From: Gemmatimonadales bacterium
GTDB lineage: Bacteria > Gemmatimonadota > Gemmatimonadetes > Gemmatimonadales > GWC2-71-9
Reading direction: 5' to 3'
DNA: 32,768 nucleotides
Assembly (NCBI GenBank): GCA_030601605.1
Contig: JAUVTI010000004.1
Coordinates: 1-32,768 of the forward strand
Shown here: one piece after another, positions 7,969-16,472 of the stretch
Layout of the letters: each line of letters starts with the position of its first letter
How positions within the stretch are numbered: the stretch's first letter is position 1
Translations under genes and position numbers: made by a program
The notes under the pieces: model-generated
Seen by the model: the letters and a program-made list of their open reading frames with translations, nothing else
The model's database searches: none
Told to the model about the DNA's origin: nothing

Positions 7969-9264
7969 GTGCTCACGCGTCGCGACTTCTTGCACTCCAT
8001 GTTCGGCACGGCTGCGATCGCGCTTCCCGCGCTCAGGAACGACGGGCTGGAGCGCATCTACTCCACGTCGGCCCGCGCAGGGAACCGCAGCCCTGAGGCG
8101 CTCGCCGAGGACGAGGATTTCTGGTTCGGGATCCAGCAGGCGTTCACCGTCGACCGCTCGCTGGTGAACCTCAACAACGGCGGCGTCTGCCCCAGTCCCA
8201 AGGTCGTTCAGGACGCTATGCGCCGCTATCTGGAGATATCCAACCAGGCGCCCGTCTACTATATGTGGCGCGTCCTGGAGCCCCAGGTCGAAGCGGTGCG
8301 CATCAGGTTGGCGCGCACGTTCGGCTGCGATCCAGCGGAGATGGCCATCACGCGCAACGCCAGCGAGGCGCTCGAGATCGCACAGCTCGGAGTGAACCTG
8401 GAGCCCGGCGACGAGGTCCTGACCACCGACCAGGACTACCCACGGATGAACACTACGTGGGACCAGCGTCACAGGCGCGAGGGCATCGTCCTCAAGATGG
8501 TCTCATTCCCCACGCCGCCGCCCAGCATGCAGTACCTCGTGGACATGTTCGAGCAGGCGATCACGCCGCGCACCAAGGTGATCCACTTCTGCCACATCAC
8601 GAACATCGCCGGGCAGATCTTCCCGGCGCAGGAAATCTGTCGCATGGCGCGGGAGCGGGGCATCATCACGATCGTGGACGGCGCCCACGCCTTCGCGCAG
8701 TTCCCGTTCGACGGCGGTGCGATCGGCTGCGACTACTACGGGTGCTCGCTGCACAAGTGGCTGTTGGCCCCGATCGGAACGGGCTTTCTCTACGTCCGCA
8801 AGGATCGGATCGAGCAAACCTGGCCTTTGATGGCGGCGCCGGAGAGGATGGACGACGACATCCACAAGTTCGAGGAGATCGGTACGCATCCGGCGGCCAA
8901 CCACAACGCCATCGCCGAGGCGCTGACGTTCCACGAGGGGATCGGACCGGAGCGGAAGGCGGCGCGGCTGCGCTACCTGCGCGATCGGTGGATGAGGCGG
9001 CTGGAGGGCCAGCCCGGTGTGGTGCTGAACACCAGCTTCGACCCCCAGATGTCGTGCGGCCTCGCCAACGTGGGGATCGAGGGAGTGGAGCCGGGCGCGC
9101 TGACCCAGCACCTGTGGAAGACACAGCGCATCATCGTGACGCCGATAGGGCACCCTGCGTGCAGGGGCATTCGTGTGACGCCCAACGTGTACACCACGCT
9201 GGACGAGGTGGATCGGTTTGCGGAAGCCATGGAGATCGTGATCGAGAAGGGGCTGCCCGACTAA
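7969..9264 (+). CDS. Tat-exported aminotransferase class V fold protein (isopenicillin-N epimerase-like)
   Basis: A PLP-dependent fold-type I protein of 431 residues. It starts at GTG 7969 with AGGAG 6 nt upstream. The N-terminus TRRDFLHSMFGTAAIALPAL is a twin-arginine signal, so the protein is probably folded with its cofactor in the cytoplasm and then exported or membrane-tethered. The PLP lysine is K263 in SLHKWLLAPIGTG, and the cofactor aspartate lies in DGAHAFAQ. An N-terminal LNNGGVCPSP segment is typical of the CefD-like (isopenicillin-N epimerase / cysteine desulfurase-like) branch. The substrate is unknown, and no beta-lactam genes lie nearby. Its stop shares bases with that of the opposing thioredoxin gene. 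Confidence 0.88.
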   Translation: MLTRRDFLHSMFGTAAIALPALRNDGLERIYSTSARAGNRSPEALAEDEDFWFGIQQAFTVDRSLVNLNNGGVCPSPKVVQDAMRRYLEISNQAPVYYMWRVLEPQVEAVRIRLARTFGCDPAEMAITRNASEALEIAQLGVNLEPGDEVLTTDQDYPRMNTTWDQRHRREGIVLKMVSFPTPPPSMQYLVDMFEQAITPRTKVIHFCHITNIAGQIFPAQEICRMARERGIITIVDGAHAFAQFPFDGGAIGCDYYGCSLHKWLLAPIGTGFLYVRKDRIEQTWPLMAAPERMDDDIHKFEEIGTHPAANHNAIAEALTFHEGIGPERKAARLRYLRDRWMRRLEGQPGVVLNTSFDPQMSCGLANVGIEGVEPGALTQHLWKTQRIIVTPIGHPACRGIRVTPNVYTTLDEVDRFAEAMEIVIEKGLPD

Positions 9265-9683
9265 CCCGCGAGCTCCGCCAGACCATCCCGCCCTACGGCG
9301 CCGACGGCGGTCCTGACCATCTGGCCGTTCTCGAACCGGCCGAAGAAGGGGATCGAGCGGATGCCGTAGCGCTGGCTCACCGCGGGCGAGGCTTCCGTAT
9401 CGACCTTCGCCACGAGCAGCTTGCCGGCGTTGGCCTCTGCGATCTCATCCAGCACCGGTGCCATCACGCGGCACGGTCCGCACCAGTCCGCGTAGAAGTC
9501 CACGAGCACCGGGACTTCGGACTTCAGCACCGTGACGTCGAAGTTCTCCTCCGTCACCTTGACGGGCCGGTCCACCAGGAAGGGCTTGGTGCACTCGGCA
9601 CACTTGGGACGGTCGGCGTGCCGGCTGAGATCCACCTTGTTCAGCTGGCCGCAGAACTGACAGGCGAGAGTGGCACTGGGCAT
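9261..9683 (-). CDS. trxC: Thioredoxin with N-terminal zinc ribbon (thioredoxin 2 type)
   Basis: Disulfide reductase of 140 residues. Residues 8-31 hold two CxxC pairs (C8/C11, C28/C31) that should bind zinc, as in E. coli Trx2. The active site WCGPC is at residues 67-71, and the cis-proline is in IRSIPFF. The strand after the cis-proline reads FFGRFENGQ rather than the usual TLLLFKNGQ, a mild divergence. The ATG at 9683 has GAGG about 9 nt upstream. The gene lies 35 nt downstream of the GH113-like gene on the same strand, so the two may be co-transcribed. It converges on the aminotransferase-fold gene with a 4-nt overlap of stops. Confidence 0.93.
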   Translation of the reverse strand: MPSATLACQFCGQLNKVDLSRHADRPKCAECTKPFLVDRPVKVTEENFDVTVLKSEVPVLVDFYADWCGPCRVMAPVLDEIAEANAGKLLVAKVDTEASPAVSQRYGIRSIPFFGRFENGQMVRTAVGAVGRDGLAELAG

Positions 9684-9718
9684 CGCGTCGGACCTCGTTC
9701 TCGAATTCTGCGCACGTC

Positions 9719-10750
9719 TTAGGTGCCTGAATAGTACCGCCGCACCACCGCCTCCGCAGGCTTCCCCTGGGGGGTGAAGTCGCGCTCGTAGTCGGTGTCG
9801 GATCGGGCGTCGGGCCGCCACTTCCACCAGTAGAAACCGGCGAACCACCGCTCCCGCCATAGCGCGTCGAAGGCCGCCTCGTAGGCGCTGGCCTGGAGCT
9901 CCCAGTCGCGGGCGCCCGAGATCTCCCAGTTCCAGGGATGGACCGTCGCACCGCCGTGGGACTTGTAGCCTATCTCGGTGAACAGCACTCGCTTGCCGGC
10001 GGCTGCGCTCACCTGGGCCAGTCGGTGCCTGATCGGAACCCATGCTTCCCGCAGCCGGTCGCTGCGTCCCGCAGGATCGTCCGCTCCACCCGGATCGGCG
10101 AGCTCGAAGTACGCCTGCACGCCGATCAGGTCGAGGGCGTCCCACCACGGGACCCGATCGTAATCGTCCCAGTTGGCCGCGTAGGTGAGCCACCCGCGGA
10201 AGCTCTCCCGCGCGGACGCGATCGTGCTGCGCCACTCGGACTGGCGGTGCACCGTCCCGCGGAGCTCGGTGCCCACGCTCAGGCCCACCGCGCGCATCTC
10301 ATCGGCCAGTTCGGCGTAATGCAGCAGGAAGTCGCCGTAGGACGCGAACCACGCCTGCCACGCGTCCTCATCGTCCATTCTCACTTCGCCGCGCCAGTGC
10401 CCGTCCACGAAGTCGGACAGCGTGGGCAGGAGCAGCACCCTCAGCCCCGCGTCCCGGGCCATGCGGCCCGTTGCCAGCAGCCCCTCATCGGTGAGGGACC
10501 AGTCCGTGTCCTCTCCCGCGTATCGCAGCACCACGGGATCGGTGTGGCGCCGCATGTATCCGAATGAGAACAACGCCAGGTGGGTCGCGCCCAGGTCGGC
10601 GAGGGCCGCGAAGTCATCGCCCGAGGGCCTGGTGCGGTACGCGTCGAATCCGATGCCGCGCTGCGGTCCCGGCGCGGGAGCCAGCCGGCCGCGGCGCGCG
10701 CAGGCGAGGGCGAGCGCGCCTGCGGAGGCGATGAAGGTGCGGCGGCGCAT
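9719..10750 (-). CDS. Tat-type lipoprotein, GH113-like TIM-barrel glycosidase
   Basis: A predicted secreted glycoside hydrolase of 343 residues. The N-terminus MRRRTFIASAGALALAC combines a twin-arginine motif with a lipobox-like LALAC, so it is probably a Tat-exported lipoprotein. The body is a TIM barrel resembling family GH113 (beta-mannanase-like). The two expected glutamates are visible: E162 in VGTELRG (acid/base) and E259 in LFTEIGYKS (nucleophile). Aromatic residues such as WKWRPD near the C-terminus fit a sugar-binding cleft. The ATG at 10750 was chosen; an in-frame TTG at 10762 is possible, and neither has a clear Shine-Dalgarno. No other polysaccharide genes are nearby, so the substrate is open. 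Confidence 0.75.
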   Translation of the reverse strand: MRRRTFIASAGALALACARRGRLAPAPGPQRGIGFDAYRTRPSGDDFAALADLGATHLALFSFGYMRRHTDPVVLRYAGEDTDWSLTDEGLLATGRMARDAGLRVLLLPTLSDFVDGHWRGEVRMDDEDAWQAWFASYGDFLLHYAELADEMRAVGLSVGTELRGTVHRQSEWRSTIASARESFRGWLTYAANWDDYDRVPWWDALDLIGVQAYFELADPGGADDPAGRSDRLREAWVPIRHRLAQVSAAAGKRVLFTEIGYKSHGGATVHPWNWEISGARDWELQASAYEAAFDALWRERWFAGFYWWKWRPDARSDTDYERDFTPQGKPAEAVVRRYYSGT

Positions 10751-10775
10751 GGGTCGAATCAATCTAATCTCAACT

Positions 10776-10790
10776 GTAACAGTCGGTTAC
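10776..10790. promoter_or_regulatory. Palindromic site in divergent promoter region
   Basis: GTAAC and GTTAC form a perfect 5-bp inverted repeat around AGTCG in the 110-bp divergent gap between the GH113-like and Cys/Met PLP genes. The half-site core TAAC/GTTA is the same as in the TetR-gene palindromes at 32046-32072, with a spacer of 5 instead of 3. It is a candidate operator only. Confidence 0.3.
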
Positions 10791-10802
10791 GCTCGCTATG
10801 GC

Positions 10803-10839
10803 TTGACCTCGGTCTGCGACCGGACGATTCTTCTATACT
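10803..10839 (+). promoter_or_regulatory. Possible promoter of the Cys/Met PLP enzyme gene
   Basis: TATACT at 10834-10839 is a good -10 hexamer located 21 nt before the GTG. TTGACC at 10803-10808 is a good -35 hexamer, but the spacing is 25 bp, too long for a standard sigma70 pair. Either the -10 works with a poor -35, or TTGACC pairs with the weak GATTCT at 10826-10831. Confidence 0.3.
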
Positions 10840-10860
10840 GGACTTTGCGGGAGGGGAGCG

Positions 10861-12234
10861 GTGGCGAAATACTACAAGGAACGCGTGAGCGGCAAGATAA
10901 AGCAGCAGCCCGAGACGATGATGATCGGGGACAAGAAGCTGCAGCCGGAGAGCATGATGATGAGCTACGGGTACGACCCGTCGCTCTCCGAAGGGGCCAT
11001 CAAGTGCCCCATCTTCCAGACATCGACTTTCGTATTCAAGAACTCCGAGGCCGGCAAGGCGTTCTTCGAGATCGCCCTGGGGCTGCGCGAGCAGGGGCCC
11101 AAGGAGGAGATGGGGCTCATCTACAGCCGGCTCAACAACCCGGACCTGGAGATCCTCGAGGACCGGCTCTGCCTGTGGGACGGCGCCGAGCTCGGCGCGG
11201 CGTTCCAGAGCGGGATGGCGGCGATCGCCACCTCCCTGCTCACCTTCTGCCGGCCGGGTGACGTATTGGTGATCAGCCAGCCGCTGTACGGGGGCACCGA
11301 GTACCTGATTCACCACTACCTCCCCGAGTTCGGGATCGAAGTCGTGGGCTTCCCTGCGGGTGTGCCCACGGCCGAGATCGCGGAGAGCGTGCGAGAGCGG
11401 GTCGCGGGCCGCAGGGTGCCCGCGGTGCTGAGCGAGACGCCGGCCAACCCCACCAACGGCCTGGTGGACATCGAGGGCGCGGTGGAGCTCGCGCGCTCGC
11501 TGGCACAGGGCGGCGAGCGGCCGGTGGTCATGGTAGACAACACGTTCCTGGGCCCCGTGTTCCAGCACCCCCTCGAGCACGGCGCCGACCTGGTGATCTA
11601 CTCGGCGACCAAGTTCATCGGAGGCCACAGTGATGTGATCGCCGGTGCGTGCGTCGGCCGGCGAGAGGTGGTGGAGAAGATCCGCACGCTCCGGACCTTC
11701 ATTGGGACCGCGGCGGGACCGTGGACCGGCTGGCTGCTGATGCGCAGCCTCGAGACGCTCAAGATGCGCATGACCGCGCAGATGAAGAATGCCCAGTACG
11801 TGGCACGCTTCCTGAGCCAGCATCCGAAGATCAAGCACGTGAACTACCTCGGTTTGCTATCCGAGGACGACCCGATGATCGCGGTGTACCGCAAGCAGTG
11901 CGTGGCGCCGGGTTCCCTCATCTCGTTCGAGGTCGAGGGCGGGGAGAAGGGCGCGTTCCAGTTCCTCAACGCTCTCAAGTTGATTAGCCTCGCCGTGAGC
12001 CTCGGAGGGACCGAGTCCCTGGCGGAGCATCCGGGGACCATGACCCACGCCGACATAGACCCGGCGGAGCGCGAACGGCTGGGCATCACACCGGGACTGG
12101 CGCGCATCTCCGTCGGCGTGGAGCACTTCGAGGATCTGATCGCCGATGTTGGGCAGGCGCTGGACGCAGTCGGCAGCGCAGACGGCAAGGTGCCCGCCGC
12201 TGCTGGGCCGGAGGTTGTGAGGGCGGGGCGGTAG
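10861..12234 (+). CDS. Cystathionine gamma-synthase / methionine gamma-lyase family PLP enzyme
   Basis: A fold-type I PLP enzyme of trans-sulfuration, 457 residues. The start GTG at 10861 follows an AGGGGAG Shine-Dalgarno 2-3 nt upstream. The PLP lysine is K251 in YSATKFIGGHSDVIAG; the phosphate-cup region SGMAAIATSL, the cofactor tyrosine in QPLYGGTEY, YSRLNNP and the late SLGGTESLAEHP are family hallmarks. An N-terminal extension of about 35 residues (KIKQQPETMMIGDKKL) and a disordered Ala/Gly-rich tail make it longer than E. coli MetB (386). Sequence alone does not decide between synthase, beta-lyase and gamma-lyase, so no symbol is given. No methionine genes are adjacent. A bidirectional hairpin follows. 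Confidence 0.9.
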   Translation: MAKYYKERVSGKIKQQPETMMIGDKKLQPESMMMSYGYDPSLSEGAIKCPIFQTSTFVFKNSEAGKAFFEIALGLREQGPKEEMGLIYSRLNNPDLEILEDRLCLWDGAELGAAFQSGMAAIATSLLTFCRPGDVLVISQPLYGGTEYLIHHYLPEFGIEVVGFPAGVPTAEIAESVRERVAGRRVPAVLSETPANPTNGLVDIEGAVELARSLAQGGERPVVMVDNTFLGPVFQHPLEHGADLVIYSATKFIGGHSDVIAGACVGRREVVEKIRTLRTFIGTAAGPWTGWLLMRSLETLKMRMTAQMKNAQYVARFLSQHPKIKHVNYLGLLSEDDPMIAVYRKQCVAPGSLISFEVEGGEKGAFQFLNALKLISLAVSLGGTESLAEHPGTMTHADIDPAERERLGITPGLARISVGVEHFEDLIADVGQALDAVGSADGKVPAAAGPEVVRAGR

Positions 12235-12261
12235 GCCGCACTCGGGAATGGGTCAAACGAA

Positions 12262-12290
12262 ACGGCGGGAGGCCAGGTGCCTCCCGCCGT
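12262..12290. terminator. Bidirectional intrinsic terminator
   Basis: A perfect 12-bp inverted repeat (ACGGCGGGAGGC at 12262-12273, complement at 12279-12290) with a 5-nt CAGGT loop. CCTTCTTT follows on the plus strand and TTCGTTTG on the minus strand. It lies between two converging genes and can serve both. Confidence 0.85.
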
Positions 12291-12312
12291 CCTTCTTTGG
12301 GGCTGGCGGCGG

Positions 12313-14193
12313 TCACTCGAACGTCGGGACGCCCTCCTCCTGCCACTGCAACTCGTTCGACATGACCCGCTGCGCCGTCTTGTACACCTTCACGTCGTCG
12401 TTGCTGAAGATCCCCTTCATCCGCGCCTCTATCCGGCGGCGCGACAGGCGGCAGAACGTGTCGGCCAGGTCGGTGGCCGTCTCCGCCTTGGCGCGCTCCT
12501 CCGGCGACTTGCTCGTCTTCATCGCCTGGGCCTGCGAGCACGTCGCGCTCATCGCGAACAGCTCCGCTCCTATCTCCACCATCCGGGCCAGGACGGCCTG
12601 GCGCTTCTCCAGCTTGGGCCCGAAGCGCACGATGGCGTGGAACAGCTTCCGTGCCAGCCGCCGTGATGCACGGTTGACGTAGCGCACGTGCTTCGCCAGC
12701 GATCCGAATTCGGCGTAACGCGGCCAGCGTCCCCATCCGATCCAGCGCGTCGGATACCACCAGGCGTAGTAGAGCCCGGCTCTCACGAGCGCGGCCAGCT
12801 TCGCTCCCACAGCGGCGTCCGGGTCGATTATCGCACCCGCCACCTTGAGGTGTGAGTCTACTGCCTCGCGCGCGATGAACAGGCGCATGATCTCGCTCGA
12901 GCCCTCGAAGATCATGTTGATGCGGAAGTCGCGCATGATGCGCTCGACGGGCTCGCCCACCTCGCCCCGTGCCTTGAGGCTCGGCGCGGACTCGTAGCCC
13001 CGCCCGCTGCGGATCTGCATCGTGTCGTCGATGAGTTCCCAGCCGCGCTCGCTGTTCCACATCTTGGCCATCGCCGCTTCCAGCCGAATGTCGAACCTCG
13101 CCTGGTCCGACATGTTCGCGGCCAGCTCCGCCACCGCCTCCATGGCGAAGGTCGTCGCCGCCATCCGGCCCAGGAGCTGCGCGACCGCGTCGTGCTTGCC
13201 GATGGGGTGACCCCACTGCACGCGTGTCTGGCAGTAGCGGCGCGCGATGCCGAGGCAGGTCTTGGCCGCGCCGACGGCCGCCGCGGGGATCGTGAGCCGG
13301 CCCGTGTTGAGCGTGATGAGGGACAGCTTGAGGCCCTTGCCCAGCCCCAGGAGAATGTTCTCCTTGGGCACGCGCACGTTGGTGAAGCACAGCAGCGCGT
13401 TCTCGATGCCGTGCAGTCCCATGAAGTGGCAGCGGTGCGTCACCTCGACGCCGGGCGAGTCTGACTCTACGATGAAGGCCGTGATCCTGTTGTCCGGGGT
13501 GCGCGCCATCACGACCATGACGTCGGCGATGGTCCCGTTGGTGCACCACAGCTTCTCGCCGTTGATCAGGTACGCCTCCCCGTCGTCGGTGAGCGTGGCG
13601 GTGGTCTGCATCCGGGCTGGGTCGCTGCCGACGTCCGGCTCCGTCAGCGCGAAGGCGCTGATCTCACCCGCCACGAACCGCGGGAAGTATTTCTGCTTCT
13701 GCTCGGGCGTGCCGAACAGCTTGAGTGGCTGTGGCACACCGATGGATTGGTGGGCCGACAGCAGCACGCCGACGGAGCTCTCGTAACAGGTCGCGAGCGA
13801 GATCGCGCGGTTGTAGATGGCCTGGGAGAATCCCAGCCCGCCGTACTCCTCCGGGATCTTGATGGCCATGCACTTGAGGTCGCCGAGCCCCTTGATGACC
13901 GATTCGGGAATCTTGTAGTCCCGATCGATCGCGTCGGCATCTACATTGGCCTTCAGGAACGCCGCGAGCTTGTCCATCCAGGGCTTGGCGCGATCCAGCT
14001 CCGCCTGAGGGATCTGTGGGTAGGGGTGAATCAGCTCGAGGTGCAGCCGGCCGTTGAACAGCTCCTTCACGAAACTGGGAGCGGTCCACTCCGTCTGCCG
14101 TGCCGCCTCTACGACGCGACGCGCCTCGCGCTCGCTGACGTGCTTGTCGGCCGCGGAAGCGGCCTCGTTTTCCTTGTCGGTGACGGTAGTCAT
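12313..14193 (-). CDS. Acyl-CoA dehydrogenase, long VLCAD/ACAD9-like form
   Basis: FAD enzyme for the first step of fatty-acid beta-oxidation. The 626 residues are longer than the about 380-residue core: the N-terminal and catalytic domains occupy roughly 80-450, followed by a helical extension of about 170 residues, as in VLCAD/ACAD9-like proteins. FAD/substrate motifs FALTEPDVGSDPA and LWCTNG are present. The catalytic glutamate is E430 in FEGSSEIMRLF, preceded by GRGYE. The ATG at 14193 is accepted though no strong Shine-Dalgarno is seen. A TATATT on the coding strand (plus 14264-14269) is a possible -10 for a leader of about 60 nt. It is monocistronic here, with no other fatty-acid genes beside it. 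Confidence 0.93.
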   Translation of the reverse strand: MTTVTDKENEAASAADKHVSEREARRVVEAARQTEWTAPSFVKELFNGRLHLELIHPYPQIPQAELDRAKPWMDKLAAFLKANVDADAIDRDYKIPESVIKGLGDLKCMAIKIPEEYGGLGFSQAIYNRAISLATCYESSVGVLLSAHQSIGVPQPLKLFGTPEQKQKYFPRFVAGEISAFALTEPDVGSDPARMQTTATLTDDGEAYLINGEKLWCTNGTIADVMVVMARTPDNRITAFIVESDSPGVEVTHRCHFMGLHGIENALLCFTNVRVPKENILLGLGKGLKLSLITLNTGRLTIPAAAVGAAKTCLGIARRYCQTRVQWGHPIGKHDAVAQLLGRMAATTFAMEAVAELAANMSDQARFDIRLEAAMAKMWNSERGWELIDDTMQIRSGRGYESAPSLKARGEVGEPVERIMRDFRINMIFEGSSEIMRLFIAREAVDSHLKVAGAIIDPDAAVGAKLAALVRAGLYYAWWYPTRWIGWGRWPRYAEFGSLAKHVRYVNRASRRLARKLFHAIVRFGPKLEKRQAVLARMVEIGAELFAMSATCSQAQAMKTSKSPEERAKAETATDLADTFCRLSRRRIEARMKGIFSNDDVKVYKTAQRVMSNELQWQEEGVPTFE

Positions 14194-14263
14194 GAGACAT
14201 CCAGCGTGGACGTGGACGTACCGTGCGGTGGGAAACCCATCCGCCCCTCTCTACCCTTTGACC

Positions 14264-14269
14264 AATATA
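14264..14269 (-). promoter_or_regulatory. Possible -10 box for the acyl-CoA dehydrogenase gene
   Basis: The coding strand reads TATATT here, the only AT-rich hexamer in this 172-bp divergent gap. No convincing -35 is found 16-18 bp upstream, so the call is tentative. Confidence 0.3.
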
Positions 14270-14365
14270 AGGAGGTCGCAGGTTCCCCGCGTTGACGGAT
14301 GGCGGTTGCGTCCTCGCGTGCGGCGAGGCAACATTCGGCGGCGGCATATCCCCAGGAATCCCGTG

Positions 14366-16417
14366 ATGAGACCAGCGATACTCTCCTGCCTGGCGGCGGC
14401 ACTCCTCGTTCCGGCACCGCTCCCGGCGCAGAACGGCGGACGGGCCATCACGATCGACGAGTTCCTATCGCTCGATCGGGTGTCCGATCCGCAGATCTCG
14501 CCCGACGGGCAGTGGGTGGTGTACCAGGTGACCACCACCGACCTGAACGCGAACAGCCGCACCAGCAACCTGTGGCTCGTACCCGCCCGGGGCGGCACCC
14601 CGCGGCAGATCTCGGGCGCCCGGCGCGGCGGCCGCCATGCGCGGTGGTCGCCCGACGGGGGGAGCATCGCCTACGTCACCTCCCGCGCAGGTCCCGCGCA
14701 GGTACAGGTATTCTCGATGACCCGAGGCCGCGCGCAGCGACTGGTGTCGCTCTCCACGGGGGCCGCCGGCGTGATCTGGTCTCCCACCGGAACGCATCTC
14801 GCCTTCGTATCCGACGTGTTCCCCGATTGCCCCGACGACGATTGCAACGCCAGGCGGCTCGAGGCAGCCGGCGAGCGGCCCAGCGGCGCGCGCGCCTACG
14901 AGGAGCTGCTGTTCCGGCACTGGACGACGTGGGACGACGGGCGGCGCAGCCACCTCTTCGTTGTCCCCGCAGGCGGGGGCACGCCCGTCGACCTCACGGC
15001 CGGGAAGCCGTACCACGTGCCGCCAGCGCCGTTTGGGGGCTCCGCCGACTACGCGTTCACGGCGGACGGGCAAGCGCTCGTCTTCACGGCCAAGGTCGGC
15101 GCCGACGGCGCCTGGCATACGAACACCGACGTTTATCAGGTGCCCCTGGAGGGTGGCGAGCTGCGCAATCTCACATCCGGACTGCGGGGAGCCGAACGGC
15201 ACCCGTCACCTTCGCCTGACGGGCGATCTCTCGCCTTCCTCTCGCAGGAGCGTGCCGGGTTCGAATCGGACAGGTGGCGTCTCATGGTGCGTGAGCTGAC
15301 GACGGGACGCGTACGCGAGGTCACGCGCGACTTCGATCGGTGGGTGTCCGACTACCTGTGGCTCCCCAACTCGCGGGAGCTCGTGTTCACGGCCCAGGAC
15401 GGCCACCGCAACGTGGTCTACCGGACCAATGTCCAGGGTCGTGTCGAGGCGCTGCTCAGGTGGGGCAACAGCTCGCAGCTGTCCATTTCGGGCGACGGAA
15501 ACACATTGGCGTTCGTGAACGACGCAATCGACCGGCCCGGCCAGGTCTATGCCTGGACGATCAACGCCGGGGGCCAGCCGCGGCGCCTCACCGAACTCAA
15601 CGATGAGTTGCTGCAGCAGGTGCAGATGTACCCCGCAGAGCAGATCAGCTGGGTTGGGGCTGACGGCAACACGGTGCGGGGCATGTTGGTGCGGCCGCCA
15701 CAGTACGAGCGGGGCAAGCGCTACCCGTTGCTCGTGCTGATCCATGGCGGGCCCCAGGGGGCGTGGCGCGACAACTTCCACTCGCGCTGGAATGCACAGA
15801 TGTTCGCCGCACCGGGATACGTCACGGTGCTGCTCAACCCGCGGGGCTCCACGGGGTTCGGCCAACGGTTCGTGGACCAGATCTCACAGGACTGGGGCGG
15901 CAGGGTCTACATCGACGTCATGGCCGGAGTGGAGCACGCCGCGCGACTGAGGTTCGTCGACTCGACTCGGATCGCGGCGGCGGGCGGATCATACGGCGGC
16001 TACATGATCAACTGGATCAACGGCCACTCCGATCGATTCGACGCGCTCATCAGCCACGCCGGGATCTACAACCTCGAGTCGTTCTACGGGGCCACCGAGG
16101 AGCTGTGGTTCCCCGAGTGGGAGTTCTCCGCCCCACCCTGGGAGAATCGCACGTACTACGAGCAGTGGTCGCCGCACCGGTTCGCGCAGAACTTCCAGAC
16201 GCCGACGCTGGTAATACACGGGGCTCTGGACTTCCGTGTGCCGGACACACAGGGGCTGGAGACGTTCACGGCACTGCGCCGTCAGGGCGTGCCGGCCCGG
16301 TTGCTCTACTTTCCCGACGAGGGACACTGGATCAACCGGCCGCAGAACCAGCTCGTCTGGTGGAGCGAGGTCCACGGCTGGCTGGACAGGTACCTCGGCC
16401 AGACCGCGGCCCAGTGA
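14366..16417 (+). CDS. Secreted S9 family (prolyl oligopeptidase-like) peptidase
   Basis: A serine peptidase of 683 residues, probably periplasmic. Residues 1-22 are a cleavable signal peptide (cationic start, hydrophobic core, LPAQ cleavage site). Residues about 30-400 form a WD40/TolB-like beta-propeller with repeated SPDG motifs (ISPDGQWVVYQ, WSPDGGSIAYV, PSPDGRSLAFL). The C-terminal alpha/beta hydrolase domain carries the triad S542 (GGSYGGYM), D622 (HGALDFRVP) and H654 (DEGHW). It resembles dipeptidyl/acylaminoacyl peptidases. The ATG at 14366 is used, with AGGA 9 nt upstream; GTG 14363 is adjacent and in frame. It precedes the next gene by 55 nt and may share its transcript. Confidence 0.93.
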   Translation: MRPAILSCLAAALLVPAPLPAQNGGRAITIDEFLSLDRVSDPQISPDGQWVVYQVTTTDLNANSRTSNLWLVPARGGTPRQISGARRGGRHARWSPDGGSIAYVTSRAGPAQVQVFSMTRGRAQRLVSLSTGAAGVIWSPTGTHLAFVSDVFPDCPDDDCNARRLEAAGERPSGARAYEELLFRHWTTWDDGRRSHLFVVPAGGGTPVDLTAGKPYHVPPAPFGGSADYAFTADGQALVFTAKVGADGAWHTNTDVYQVPLEGGELRNLTSGLRGAERHPSPSPDGRSLAFLSQERAGFESDRWRLMVRELTTGRVREVTRDFDRWVSDYLWLPNSRELVFTAQDGHRNVVYRTNVQGRVEALLRWGNSSQLSISGDGNTLAFVNDAIDRPGQVYAWTINAGGQPRRLTELNDELLQQVQMYPAEQISWVGADGNTVRGMLVRPPQYERGKRYPLLVLIHGGPQGAWRDNFHSRWNAQMFAAPGYVTVLLNPRGSTGFGQRFVDQISQDWGGRVYIDVMAGVEHAARLRFVDSTRIAAAGGSYGGYMINWINGHSDRFDALISHAGIYNLESFYGATEELWFPEWEFSAPPWENRTYYEQWSPHRFAQNFQTPTLVIHGALDFRVPDTQGLETFTALRRQGVPARLLYFPDEGHWINRPQNQLVWWSEVHGWLDRYLGQTAAQ

Positions 16418-16456
16418 TTCCGGATACGGCGCTGTCGGCAGAGGGGTACGACTCCC

Positions 16457-16462
16457 TATATT
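16457..16462 (+). promoter_or_regulatory. Possible -10 box close to the start of the PRTase-like gene
   Basis: TATATT lies only 10 nt upstream of the ATG at 16473. If used, the transcript would be nearly leaderless. The region 17 bp upstream (GTCGGC) is a poor -35, so this is weak. Confidence 0.25.
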
Positions 16463-16472
16463 CGCTGGGATC

